From Clostridiales bacterium UBA3758 (GTDB lineage: Bacteria; Bacillota; Clostridia; Oscillospirales; Oscillospiraceae): a stretch of 64,000 bases of DNA. Below are positions 23,528 to 30,505 of this stretch, piece after piece. The stretch spans positions 62,001 to 126,000 of the forward strand of contig DFGE01000022.1 of NCBI GenBank assembly GCA_002371675.1. Direction: 5' to 3'. Position 1 is the first letter of the stretch, and every line of letters starts with the position of its first letter. Position numbers and translations under genes: made by a program. The notes under the pieces were generated by a model. That model had not been told where the DNA came from, did no database searches, and saw nothing but the letters and a program-made list of their open reading frames with translations.

Positions 23528-24835
23528 TTATACTATCCATTTCAATTCATTGCGGAGCACCGTGCGGCAGAAGTACCGCACCTGGTCCATGCTGTGGTCG
23601 TTCTCTTTGATAACCGTATCTTCATCCGCGTCTTCGTCCCACACATACGATTCGAACTCAGCGAAGGTGTTGATGCAGCTCTCGTGGAAGAACAGCACCC
23701 CGGCATTCAGGAACTTGGTCACGTCCTGAATACCGTTCAACACATCGTTGTTTGCCTTGACGCACGACCAGCGCCCGTACTTCTGGATCGTCTCGATCAT
23801 GGAAGCAGCTGACGGGTCAATGACGATGTACTCGATCTCATAATCCCCGACCAGACCTTCCAGCATCTTGTAGTACGCCTCGTTGTCGACGCGCTTTGCG
23901 CTGCCGCCTTTGTAGTACAGCTCGCGGATCATGGTTGCTTTTTGCTCCACCACATCGAAGTCCCACAGGCCAGCGGCAAACGGGTTGACGGTGCCGTAGT
24001 CGATGGACACATAATAGCGGTGGAGCCTGTTTGCCTCTGCGATCTTGCTGACTGAATGGCGCTTCCGATTGAACATCGGATAGACAAGGCCCTCGGCGCG
24101 GATGCGCAGGCCGAGGATATCGCGCACATACCAGATGGAGTTTTCATCATACTGGCTGATGATCTCCTCCCGGCGCTCCTTGCTGATGTTGATATTCTGG
24201 AAGATGTTGAAGTGCCGGTAATTGAACCCGCCGATCAGCGTTCCCGCTGCATCTTTGGCGGCGTACACGTCAATGTACTTTGTGTAGATCGGAGCCGTTG
24301 GCGCGTCCGGGTTCAAGTCCCAGAAGATCTTCCGGCGCTTTGCTGCGAGCTGCCGGTTGAACGCTTCCTTGATCGTGTTGTCGTGGTGAAGGTTGATCTC
24401 CGTGGCGATCCACATACCGTAGGAATTACCACGGATCTTCTTGAAGCTGTCAGACAGCGCCCCGCCCGCGAAAATTACGATGCGGAGGCGGTAGCCCGTA
24501 GCCGGGCCTTTGATCTTCAAGCACTCATTGCCCTTGTACTTGCCCCACTTGCATTGTCCCCGGAAGATATATTCGAGGCCGAAGCCGTTGGCGTCGCCGA
24601 TGTTCAGCTTCGCGTTGGCCATGGTGGAGCCGGTGGCAAGGTGGATCTTGTCCGGCGTTGTTTTCAGCTCATGAGCAAAGGCAAAGACGTTATCAATCGT
24701 CTTGCCGGAACGGACAGCGCCCTCGAGGATATTGAAGGTGCAGCTCTCGCACCGGCGAATATAATCCTTGTGCTCCTGGCTCCAATTGAAGGGGATGGTG
24801 CGCCGCTTCCGCAGGAGGCTACTTGTCGCCGCCAT
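23528..24835 (-). CDS. terL: Terminase large subunit
   Basis: This 435-residue DNA-packaging motor has an ATPase N-terminus with a Walker-A-like GAVRSGKTID at about residues 38-47, a Walker-B/coupling region, and a nuclease C-terminus with SIDYGTVNPFAAGLWDF and YIVIDPSAASMIETIQKYG, whose acidic residues bind metal. It is of the PBSX/SPP1-like group. It overlaps the small subunit gene by 17 bp, so the two are translationally coupled. Packaging type (pac or cos) cannot be read. Confidence 0.95.
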   Translation of the reverse strand: MAATSSLLRKRRTIPFNWSQEHKDYIRRCESCTFNILEGAVRSGKTIDNVFAFAHELKTTPDKIHLATGSTMANAKLNIGDANGFGLEYIFRGQCKWGKYKGNECLKIKGPATGYRLRIVIFAGGALSDSFKKIRGNSYGMWIATEINLHHDNTIKEAFNRQLAAKRRKIFWDLNPDAPTAPIYTKYIDVYAAKDAAGTLIGGFNYRHFNIFQNINISKERREEIISQYDENSIWYVRDILGLRIRAEGLVYPMFNRKRHSVSKIAEANRLHRYYVSIDYGTVNPFAAGLWDFDVVEQKATMIRELYYKGGSAKRVDNEAYYKMLEGLVGDYEIEYIVIDPSAASMIETIQKYGRWSCVKANNDVLNGIQDVTKFLNAGVLFFHESCINTFAEFESYVWDEDADEDTVIKENDHSMDQVRYFCRTVLRNELKWIV

Positions 24836-25259
24836 AGATATCCGCCTCCACAGCGTCCAGGTCTTCTACCTCCTCGGTCTCCCCGGCGTCCTTTGCTTTC
24901 TTGTACTCGAACTCCTCGCGGCGGAGCTTCATCTCGTCTTTGTGCATCTGCATCTCCGGGCTTTCGCCGAGAGTATCGCGCAGGAACGTGGCGGCCCTGA
25001 CGTTTCCCTTCATGGCCTGATTGACCATAGCCACCATGACGGCCATCTGATTTGTCAGGTCTTCCTCCTCGATCCCGAATGCGGTCATGAGCTGGATATT
25101 CTTCTCGCTCGTCACGCCCATATCCAAGATCAGTTTCGCCGCCGCTTTCATGGTTCTCTTGCGACGCCGCGCCTCGCCAGATGCAATACCTCCCCTTCGG
25201 CCCTTTTCCCTTGCTTCCTCCTCGGTTCGGACGGGCCTAAGGTTCTGCTCGTTTACCAT
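24819..25259 (-). CDS. terS: Terminase small subunit
   Basis: The 146-residue product begins MVNEQNLRPVRTEEEAREKG. It has RRGGIASGEARRRKRTMKAA, the G-x-x-S-G-x-A-R-R-x-x-R pattern of KGG-type/terminase small subunits, followed by helices for DNA binding and oligomerisation, and an acidic C-terminus (EEVEDLDAVEADIYGGDK). It overlaps the large subunit gene and recognises the packaging start on phage DNA. Confidence 0.85.
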   Translation of the reverse strand: MVNEQNLRPVRTEEEAREKGRRGGIASGEARRRKRTMKAAAKLILDMGVTSEKNIQLMTAFGIEEEDLTNQMAVMVAMVNQAMKGNVRAATFLRDTLGESPEMQMHKDEMKLRREEFEYKKAKDAGETEEVEDLDAVEADIYGGDK

Positions 25260-25335
25260 GTCGCCACCTTCCTATAAAACGGCTGGGCGTGGTGAAGGAG
25301 GAGCAGCCACACCCAGCCTGAAAAGAAGTAGGCTT

Positions 25336-25506
25336 CTATTTGCCATATCGGTTCAGCATCGTCTTCTCCCATCCACGGAACTTATCCCGCTCGACAATAT
25401 CCTTGTCGCAGCGGCGGTCACAGCCCTTGTTGGATCGCTTACAGATGCACACGGTTTCCCCGTGCTCCGTTCGGATGTAAACCTTGATAAGCTCCTTGTC
25501 CTTCAT
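25336..25506 (-). CDS. Small cysteine-rich phage protein, zinc-ribbon-like
   Basis: A 56-residue frame begins MKDKELIKVYIRTEHGETVC and contains CICKRSNKGCDRRC, i.e. four cysteines in a C-x-C...C-x3-C arrangement that could bind zinc. ATG at 25504-25506; it ends TAG. It lies between an 86-residue unknown gene and the terminase genes and follows the same strand. Function unknown; such small proteins are common just upstream of terminases. Confidence 0.65.
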   Translation of the reverse strand: MKDKELIKVYIRTEHGETVCICKRSNKGCDRRCDKDIVERDKFRGWEKTMLNRYGK

Positions 25507-25512
25507 GATGCA

Positions 25513-25773
25513 TCACCGCTTCCTGTTTCTTTTCTCTGCTTTCCTCTGTTTCCTGCCGATGTACTCCCGCTCGGCGTCAATGTATGGAGAAAGCGGACTG
25601 CGCTCCCGGCGCTTGTCCGCCTGGTATATCCGCTCAATGAGGCTGTTGTCGTTCCACACCTCGATCCTTACGCCCGTCCGAAGCAGCGCATTCGCTTTCC
25701 TGGCAGATGAGGTCACCAGCAGCGGCTTCCTCGACCGGCAATCTATAGCAACGAAGGTGTTATAGTTCGCCAT
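25513..25773 (-). CDS. Small basic phage protein, unknown function
   Basis: The 86-residue protein begins MANYNTFVAIDCRSRKPLLV and ends in a strongly basic stretch (GRKQRKAEKRNRKR). The N-terminal part is strand-like (V-T-S-S-A-R-K-A-N-A-L-L). It overlaps the methyltransferase stop by 14 bp, so translation is coupled. Nucleic-acid binding is plausible from charge, but no family is recognised. Confidence 0.6.
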   Translation of the reverse strand: MANYNTFVAIDCRSRKPLLVTSSARKANALLRTGVRIEVWNDNSLIERIYQADKRRERSPLSPYIDAEREYIGRKQRKAEKRNRKR

Positions 25774-27070
25774 CGCCGATCTCCTTCACAAGCGTCTCGT
25801 CGACGTCCACCGGTGGGAAGTTGTCCCGGATCTTCTTCAGATCGCCCTTGTAGAACACCAGCACATTCTGGTGGGTCTTTACCACCTTGCGCCCGCTGTT
25901 GAACTGGCGGGCGGCGCGGAGCGCCCCGGTCGCGATCTGCGTTACCAGGATGATCTCGTTGTAGTAGGCAAGGCCGCAATCCGTGAATGCGTCCTGCGTG
26001 TCCTTGACGAAGTTCCGATACACCCCGCGCTTGTCACGGACATCCCCGACCACGAACACGGCGAAGCGGTCTTTTTTCAGCTTCCGGCAGGCTATGGAAA
26101 TGATCTCCCGATATACCCGTAAGAAATCGGGATACTTCATCGTCGAAATATCCCGAGGGTTATCACTGTACACTTCCAGATCCGCATAGGGCGGACAGGA
26201 GAAGATCATGTCCGCGCTTTCGTCGGCGACATACTTATCCGCGTTCAGGGAATCGTCACAGATGTACCGTGGGGAAACGCCGATTGCCTCGGCCTGCCTC
26301 ACGTCCTCGGCGATCTGCTCTTGCGATAGATCTATTCCCGTGTAGTTATAACCGAGGTATGCAGCTACCACGCCGCGCACAGAGCCTCCGGCAAAACAGT
26401 CATAGATGGAGCCGCCCGGTTTGTTGAACCAGTAATACATCAGCTCCGTGAGTACCGGGTCAAATACGCTGGTGCCTGTCAGGTTGGTGTTCTTCTGGCT
26501 ATTCTTTGCCAGATCATCGAGGCCGCCGCCACCGAGCAGGCCGTGAGCGCGGCCCTCGCCGCTGTTGATCCCGAGATTGATCCAGGCTTTCTTCCGCTCC
26601 TGCCATGCCCCGGATCGGCAATCGAGGACGGAGAAAGGCGGCATTCCGTATCTCTCCGCAAGGCTCAAATCGTTCTGGTTCGCTGCATTGTAGCGGGAAG
26701 GTTTCTCTTCATCGAATCCCCAATCCAGAACGAGGTCGCCGAAGTCCAGTCCCTCCAGCTCGTCGGCCAGCAGCTCCATATCCCAATCGGCGATCTCGGC
26801 GGTCTTGTTGTCCAGAAGCCGGTATTTCCTTTTCTGTTCATCGGTGAGACCGTCGATCTGTACGACCTTCGCCTCCGTCCAGCCGAGGGAATACATAGCT
26901 TTGAGCCGGGTATGTCCGGCAAGGATAACGTGCGCCTCGTCTACAATGATAGGCGAGTTATAACCGCATTGTGAGAAACTTTCGGCCACCGCCTGCACAG
27001 CGGCGTCATTGATGCGCGGGTTTTTCTCATAGGGCTTTATTTCGCCCAGAGGCAGGGTGAGAATTTTCAT
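25760..27070 (-). CDS. ParB-like nuclease/methyltransferase fusion (phage DNA methyltransferase)
   Basis: Residues about 1-100 form a ParB/sulfiredoxin-like domain (LPLGEIKPYEKNPRINDAAV; VILAGHTRLKAMYSLGW, the G-H-x-R box; ..YRLLDNKTAEIADWD). Residues about 215-400 are an amino-methyltransferase: AdoMet motif I is DCFAGGSVRGVVAAYLGYNY, followed by GIDLS, and the catalytic motif is SCPPY, the S/D/N-PP-Y box of N6-adenine or N4-cytosine enzymes. Such fusions are common in phages, where methylation protects phage DNA from host restriction or marks replication/packaging sites. No cognate restriction gene is present, so it is an orphan enzyme. A hairpin overlaps its ribosome binding site. Confidence 0.9.
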   Translation of the reverse strand: MKILTLPLGEIKPYEKNPRINDAAVQAVAESFSQCGYNSPIIVDEAHVILAGHTRLKAMYSLGWTEAKVVQIDGLTDEQKRKYRLLDNKTAEIADWDMELLADELEGLDFGDLVLDWGFDEEKPSRYNAANQNDLSLAERYGMPPFSVLDCRSGAWQERKKAWINLGINSGEGRAHGLLGGGGLDDLAKNSQKNTNLTGTSVFDPVLTELMYYWFNKPGGSIYDCFAGGSVRGVVAAYLGYNYTGIDLSQEQIAEDVRQAEAIGVSPRYICDDSLNADKYVADESADMIFSCPPYADLEVYSDNPRDISTMKYPDFLRVYREIISIACRKLKKDRFAVFVVGDVRDKRGVYRNFVKDTQDAFTDCGLAYYNEIILVTQIATGALRAARQFNSGRKVVKTHQNVLVFYKGDLKKIRDNFPPVDVDETLVKEIGDGEL

Positions 27071-27078
27071 GGTCGCTC

Positions 27079-27100
27079 CTCCGATCTGTAATCATCGGAG
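27079..27100 (-). promoter_or_regulatory. Hairpin overlapping the methyltransferase ribosome binding site
   Basis: CTCCGAT and ATCGGAG pair perfectly (7 bp) around an 8-base loop. On the minus strand the downstream arm ATCGGAG contains most of the GGAGGAG ribosome binding site, which ends 6 bp before the ATG at 27070. Folding would hide the site and lower translation. Confidence 0.5.
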
Positions 27101-27243
27101 CGGTTGAATAGAGAAACCGCACCTCCGTCATGGCCGGGGCGAGCGGCTCGGGAGATGCGGTTACGCAATGATAAAAATTTACAGCTTGGATTTTATCACA
27201 CTCCTTATTAAGTTGTCATTAAGGACTTTTTAAGGAAATACCG
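27101..27243. other. Gap upstream of the methyltransferase
   Basis: An AT-rich patch holds a weak promoter-like pair on the minus strand (ATGACA ... ATAAAA, about 17 bp apart near 27,190-27,220). Nothing stronger is seen. Confidence 0.25.
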
Positions 27244-27456
27244 TCAGCCCCGTGTCACCTGATCGGCCAGCTCCCAGAGGCCACGCTCCCAGGCTTCCGT
27301 CCTGTCAGGCTCCGGGAGGAGCGGAGCGTCCTCGTTCATGCAGGCCGGGAGCAGAGGGCACTTGCGGCACCCGTCGCCCTTGCACCCTGTCCAGAACTCA
27401 TTGCAAATGCTGTCGATGATCGCCCCCTGTTCCGGGGTGATGTAGTTCCAGCCCAT
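27244..27456 (-). CDS. Small cysteine-rich phage protein
   Basis: The 70-residue product begins MGWNYITPEQGAIIDSICNE and has C-x5-C-x4-C-x2-C-x5-C spacing (residues about 18-39: ICNEFW, GCKGDGCRKCPLLPAC), suggesting a zinc or iron-sulfur site. It starts 3 bp after the stop of the upstream 292-residue gene, so it is in the same operon. Function unknown. Confidence 0.6.
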   Translation of the reverse strand: MGWNYITPEQGAIIDSICNEFWTGCKGDGCRKCPLLPACMNEDAPLLPEPDRTEAWERGLWELADQVTRG

Positions 27457-27459
27457 GAA

Positions 27460-28338
27460 TCAGCCCTCCAAAGCCGCCATCTCTTCGATGGCCCTCTCTG
27501 CGGCATATCTGCCGTGATCGTTCAGCATCCGCTGCCATGCGCCCTCAGAAGGTGCCCAGCGGAAGCCTCTGCCCTTCAAGATCTCTCTGATCTTTTCGTC
27601 CGGCTTTCCGTCGAAGATAAACTGAATGCGCCCGATCTCGTGATTCTCTTTGAGAATGAAGCCGTCGCCCTGCTTCGGGCCGACGTTCTCGGCGGCTCTC
27701 TCCGCCTCTTTTTGCAGCTGCTCGATACGGCCACGAATGCGGCGGATATTCGCGTTGTTGTTCGAGAGCGCCCAGCTCGGGAAGGAGCCGAATTCGTCAG
27801 GCCTGCGATCCGGGCAGCCGTCCAGGGTTTTATGCTTCCGATAATAGGCGTTGATCTCCTTCATGTGCTCTTGCAGACGTTCCAGGCCCTCGAGCTTGAG
27901 CTTCAGTTTCAGCATGGCGTCAGGATCGTCGCTCATGACCCCGCCGAGGCCGGTACTCTTGATCTTATCGAGGAGGCCCTGAATCTCCATGTATTCCCGC
28001 TCGTTGGTATCACGGGCGGCGTTCTGCTTCTCTTTTGCCCGCACCGGGAAGTTGCTGCCGCCGGTGATCAGGATGGAGGGGACGCGGGCGTCAATTTCGT
28101 AGCGGTGATTCAGGTTATCGGCCAGCTTCCGGGCGTAAGCGTCGAGGAGCCGGTCGATCTTCTCGTGATACTCCGTCCCGACACGCTCCTTCTGGCGCTC
28201 TGCAATGGCAGCGGCGTTGTCTACCAGGCGGCGGTATTCAGCGGTGGCGGAGCCCTCGATGTAGTCGAAGTAGCTGTTGGCGTTCTTGGCACGCCTTGCC
28301 GCGTCCTCGCGGATGGGGTAGTATTTGACGTTCTCCAT
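27460..28338 (-). CDS. Early phage protein, unknown; coiled coil with a mobile-element C-terminal domain
   Basis: The 292-residue protein begins MENVKYYPIREDAARRAKNA. Residues about 1-75 are charged helices; 100-230 are coiled coil with LKLKLEGLERLQEHMKEINA. The C-terminal 70 residues (GRIQFIFDGKPDEKIREILK then GFRWAPSEGAWQRML) match a small domain found at the ends of many mobile-element and phage polyvalent proteins of Clostridia. Such proteins often act early after infection or transfer, sometimes against restriction, but no catalytic motif is clear. Confidence 0.6.
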   Translation of the reverse strand: MENVKYYPIREDAARRAKNANSYFDYIEGSATAEYRRLVDNAAAIAERQKERVGTEYHEKIDRLLDAYARKLADNLNHRYEIDARVPSILITGGSNFPVRAKEKQNAARDTNEREYMEIQGLLDKIKSTGLGGVMSDDPDAMLKLKLKLEGLERLQEHMKEINAYYRKHKTLDGCPDRRPDEFGSFPSWALSNNNANIRRIRGRIEQLQKEAERAAENVGPKQGDGFILKENHEIGRIQFIFDGKPDEKIREILKGRGFRWAPSEGAWQRMLNDHGRYAAERAIEEMAALEG

Positions 28339-28411
28339 ATTATTCCTTTCTGCCCTCGTGACCTCCGGGGCGGGCTATTTGAAGTGAGATAATCGGTTAA
28401 ATTCGTTTGGA

Positions 28412-28741
28412 TTATTCGAACTTTTCCATCAGCCGCTTATAGTAATCGTGCAGGGCCTCGCCGTAGTCATCGAAGTAGTGACCCCAGTAGTAATCAATCT
28501 CGCCATTCTCATTGACGATCGATTCCCAAGTGACATACTGAGCTCCGAGCCGCGTCACCGTTCTTCCGAGGACGATTCGTTCCGTCCTTCCGTCACACTC
28601 CATACAGGCTTCCGCTTTGAGGATCGTGTATCCTTGGTTGGTTTCCTCCGGGATGGCGTCCCGAATTGCGCGAAATTCTTCCTCTGTGGCCTCGATGGTG
28701 TACGGGTATTTCATCAGGCCGGGTGCTCTTGTGATTTTCAT
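28412..28741 (-). CDS. Early phage protein, unknown
   Basis: The 109-residue product begins MKITRAPGLMKYPYTIEATE and is acidic, with alternating strands and a Trp/Tyr-rich C-terminal half (VTWESIVNENGEIDYYWGHY). A GAGG site lies upstream. It is the second gene of the early operon driven from 29,406-29,434. An acidic, aromatic-rich protein could be a DNA mimic, but nothing specific supports this. Confidence 0.55.
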   Translation of the reverse strand: MKITRAPGLMKYPYTIEATEEEFRAIRDAIPEETNQGYTILKAEACMECDGRTERIVLGRTVTRLGAQYVTWESIVNENGEIDYYWGHYFDDYGEALHDYYKRLMEKFE

Positions 28742-28754
28742 TTTCGAGACCTCC

Positions 28755-29375
28755 TTATCTCAGCGTGTAACTGTTGCCTCTGGCGTTGACGACGTACTGG
28801 ACGAACACGCGGCCCGTGCGGGTCTTGCTGTAGTGCTTGGTGATCTTCTCAATCTCTGAAAGCCGGACGCTTTTGCATTTAGGCTGGCGGCGGATGAACG
28901 GGAGGACCGTTTGTTTGGCAGCTCCGGGAAACTCCTGTTGTTTCTCCATGTACCGTATGCGGTACCGCTCGGCCTCTTTGTCCTGCTGGGCCACGGCCTC
29001 CTCTCTGGTGCCATACCACTTGGAGCCGTTGCGGTGCTGCCGACCGATCTCGTAGAACACTTCACTGGACAGGATCTCGAGGTTGCTGGTCCAAGCGGTC
29101 TGCAATGCGTCCTGGCTGTTCGGTGTGACTTTGTCGGTGACGCGACCGACAATCAACTCGAGGCCTTCCAGGCGATAAAACCGTTCATTGATACGAGTAA
29201 CGGGTTTTCCGAAGTTTTCCAACGTCACCCTGATAATCTCTTTTCCGTCGGTGAGGTCGATCTTTCCGATCTCGCCCTGGCTGCCGCTCATGGTAGCGGT
29301 GTTGATCAAGTACCCTTTGGCCATCCATTCAGCCACGGCCTCGGTGAATTTGCGGTTGATCTGCTCGAACTTCAT
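28755..29375 (-). CDS. First gene of the early operon, mobile-element family of unknown function
   Basis: The 206-residue protein begins MKFEQINRKFTEAVAEWMAK and contains TATMSGSQGEIGKIDLTDGK. This N-terminal pattern recurs in proteins of phages and integrative elements of Clostridia; its function is not known to me. The C-terminal half is basic (RRQPKCKSVRLSEIEKITKH). A strong AGGAGG lies 8 bp upstream and a perfect consensus promoter 30 bp upstream, so it is the first and probably strongest early product, which fits a host- or defence-directed role. Confidence 0.6.
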   Translation of the reverse strand: MKFEQINRKFTEAVAEWMAKGYLINTATMSGSQGEIGKIDLTDGKEIIRVTLENFGKPVTRINERFYRLEGLELIVGRVTDKVTPNSQDALQTAWTSNLEILSSEVFYEIGRQHRNGSKWYGTREEAVAQQDKEAERYRIRYMEKQQEFPGAAKQTVLPFIRRQPKCKSVRLSEIEKITKHYSKTRTGRVFVQYVVNARGNSYTLR

Positions 29376-29405
29376 TTTTTATTCCTCCTGTCCTTTGATG
29401 GCTTC

Positions 29406-29434
29406 ATTATAAAGGATTTCCTAAACGATGTCAA
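29406..29434 (-). promoter_or_regulatory. Perfect consensus early promoter (leftward)
   Basis: On the minus strand TTGACA (29429-29434), 17-bp spacer, TATAAT (29406-29411): both hexamers match the sigma-A consensus exactly. It drives the early operon beginning at 29375. One AGANTTTTCT repeat overlaps its -35, as expected for a repressor-controlled phage promoter. Confidence 0.9.
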
Positions 29435-29497
29435 GAGTTTTCTTCATGTTTTTCTAAATATTTTCAAGATTTTTCTGTTTATCATTTAGAATTTTCT
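29434..29497. promoter_or_regulatory. Three 10-bp repeats, candidate repressor operators
   Basis: AGAGTTTTCT (29434-29443), AGATTTTTCT (29467-29476) and AGAATTTTCT (29488-29497) share AGANTTTTCT. They lie between the divergent promoters, the outer copies touching each -35. Spacings of 33 and 21 bp are close to whole helical turns. Confidence 0.45.
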
Positions 29498-29525
29498 TGA
29501 CTTTTGAAAGAGGCGCGTTTATGAT
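29497..29525 (+). promoter_or_regulatory. Promoter for the small HTH gene (rightward)
   Basis: TTGACT (29497-29502), 17-bp spacer, TATGAT (29520-29525). Transcription would start near 29,532, leaving a very short leader with GGAGG at 29532-29536 before the ATG at 29544. Confidence 0.8.
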
Positions 29526-29543
29526 AGCCGTGGAGGTGGTCAA

Positions 29544-29753
29544 ATGGATATATCCCGGAAGATCAAAGCCGCCTGCGCCTATGCCGGAAAATCCGAAGCG
29601 CAGCTTGCGCGAGAAATCGGCACTTCCCCGTCAGCATTCAATCAGCGCCTCAAAACGGGGAAATTCGCATCGGATGATCTGGACAAGGCAGCCGAGGCCC
29701 TCGGAGCGCAGTACGTCGCATACTTCGAGTTCCCGGACGGCACCAAGATATGA
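29544..29753 (+). CDS. Small XRE-type helix-turn-helix regulator
   Basis: The 69-residue protein is a single Cro/C1-type domain: MDISRKIKAACAYAGKSEAQ, LAREIGTSPSAFNQRLKTGK, then a C-terminal helix and YVAYFEFPDGTKI. The helix-turn-helix lies at about residues 17-38. It is transcribed away from the early operon from a divergent promoter with shared candidate operators, the arrangement of a phage repressor or Cro. GTGGAGGTGG precedes the ATG. It is too small to carry a cleavage or dimerisation domain, so it is not a LexA-like CI. Confidence 0.85.
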   Translation: MDISRKIKAACAYAGKSEAQLAREIGTSPSAFNQRLKTGKFASDDLDKAAEALGAQYVAYFEFPDGTKI

Positions 29754-29787
29754 GAAAGCCCGGACAGGTGAGTGTCCGGGCTTTCTC
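29752..29787. terminator. Bidirectional terminator between the converging HTH genes
   Basis: GAGAAAGCCCGGACA and TGTCCGGGCTTTCTC form a perfect 15-bp stem with a GGTGAG loop. It overlaps the stop of the 29544-29753 gene and lies just beyond the end of the opposing HTH gene, so it can stop both. Confidence 0.85.
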
Positions 29788-29808
29788 ATGAGGAAGTGGT
29801 GCTATGGA

Positions 29809-30057
29809 TTACAGTTTTTTGTTTCCGGCTCTATCGTGCCTGACCCTCGGTTCCTGATTCGGAACGTACACGATCAAATCAGAAAGATCGCAGTTGAGGG
29901 CCTCACAGAACAGGTCAAAGTGTTCCAGGTTGATCCTCTCTGCGATCTCGTGATAGTAGTCGTTGATGGTTGTCGGCCTGACGCCCGTCGCTCGGGCAAG
30001 ATCAGCCTGTGTCCAGCGTCTTTCGCCCAAAACGCGGGACAGTTTAATTCTTATCAT
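29809..30057 (-). CDS. XRE-type helix-turn-helix regulator
   Basis: The 82-residue protein begins MIRIKLSRVLGERRWTQADL; the helix-turn-helix WTQADLARATGVRPTTINDY covers about residues 15-34, followed by INLEHFDLFCEALNCDLSDL, the pattern of YozG-like Cro/C1 regulators. Its AAGGAG site lies upstream and a widely spaced 11-bp inverted repeat lies further upstream, consistent with autoregulation. It is likely one half of the phage immunity switch together with the opposing small regulator. Confidence 0.85.
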   Translation of the reverse strand: MIRIKLSRVLGERRWTQADLARATGVRPTTINDYYHEIAERINLEHFDLFCEALNCDLSDLIVYVPNQEPRVRHDRAGNKKL

Positions 30058-30076
30058 TGCGCAGCCGCTCCTTTAT

Positions 30077-30129
30077 GTGATAATCTACCAAAAATCCGCA
30101 GATTTCGGTGCGAATTGTTAGATTATCAC
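30077..30129. promoter_or_regulatory. Widely spaced inverted repeat, candidate operator
   Basis: GTGATAATCTA (30077-30087) and TAGATTATCAC (30119-30129) are perfect 11-bp inverted copies 31 bp apart, 20 bp upstream of the HTH start. Centre-to-centre distance is 42 bp, four helical turns, suiting two repressor dimers on one face or a loop. Confidence 0.55.
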
Positions 30130-30177
30130 TTATTCCGTTATGGAGGGCTTTTCCGGGCGGAGCGCGTATAAAGCAGA

Positions 30178-30222
30178 AAAAGACCAGCAGCTGCACCATA
30201 TAGGTACAACTGCTGGTCTTTT
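30178..30222. terminator. Strong bidirectional terminator at the prophage edge
   Basis: AAAAGACCAGCAG and CTGCTGGTCTTTT pair perfectly (13 bp) around a 19-base loop, with A-tract and T-tract on the two sides. It insulates the prophage regulator from tRNA-Arg transcription. Confidence 0.8.
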
Positions 30223-30296
30223 CACTTCGCCGCAAATACGGACGCCACGAATACCCCATTGAGGAAGTATATCACGGTGTTCGTATTCGCGCCATT

Positions 30297-30373
30297 TGGT
30301 ACGGCCGACGGGATTCGAACCCACGACCTCCAGAGTCGGAGTCTGGCACTCTATCCAGCTGAGCTACGGCCGC
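30297..30373 (-). tRNA. tRNA-Arg (anticodon CCG)
   Basis: The minus strand folds as a full cloverleaf: acceptor GCGGCCG pairing with CGGCCGT, D arm AGCTCAGCTGGATAGAG, anticodon stem CCAGA/TCTGG with loop CTCCGAC (anticodon CCG, reading CGG), T arm GTGGGTTCGAATCCCGT, and encoded CCA at 30297-30299. Its 3' end faces the prophage, so the 3' half is the likely phage attachment core. Confidence 0.95.
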
Positions 30374-30392
30374 ATATTCTTTTTGCTCCAAC

Positions 30393-30421
30393 TTTACAAG
30401 GCCAAAAGGATTTGGTATAAT
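30393..30421 (+). promoter_or_regulatory. Promoter for the aldo/keto reductase-apbE-recG group
   Basis: TTTACA (30393-30398), 17-bp spacer, TATAAT (30416-30421), 85 bp upstream of the reductase ATG. It is back-to-back with tRNA-Arg. Confidence 0.75.
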
Positions 30422-30505
30422 ATCTAAAGTTCAAAGCAGAGGTATTATAGCAGATACGTTTTGGAATGTAAAGTCTTGATTTTCGTTTTCCGGGAGGAAT
30501 GATAC

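Larger units (their letters stand above)
1..30296. mobile_element. Siphophage-type prophage, left end outside the window
   Basis: A continuous phage gene order is visible: repressors, early genes, terminase, portal, minor capsid, scaffold, capsid, connectors, major tail protein, tail chaperones, tape measure, tail hub, tail fibre, holin-like gene and endolysin, nearly all on the minus strand. A long tape measure with no sheath gene indicates a non-contractile tail. The right boundary is set at the 3' end of tRNA-Arg, where phage-like genes stop and chromosomal genes begin; this edge is an inference because the matching left attachment site is not in view. No integrase, replication protein or excisionase is seen, so these lie to the left or are missing. 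Confidence 0.9.

Noticed and set aside
29406..29525. Toxin-antitoxin reading of the two small HTH genes
   Set aside because: Neither has a toxin partner; they converge on one terminator and flank an early phage promoter, which fits an immunity switch better.
30044..30259. 71-codon minus-strand frame upstream of the HTH regulator
   Set aside because: It runs through a perfect terminator hairpin and an operator-like inverted repeat and has no recognisable protein pattern.
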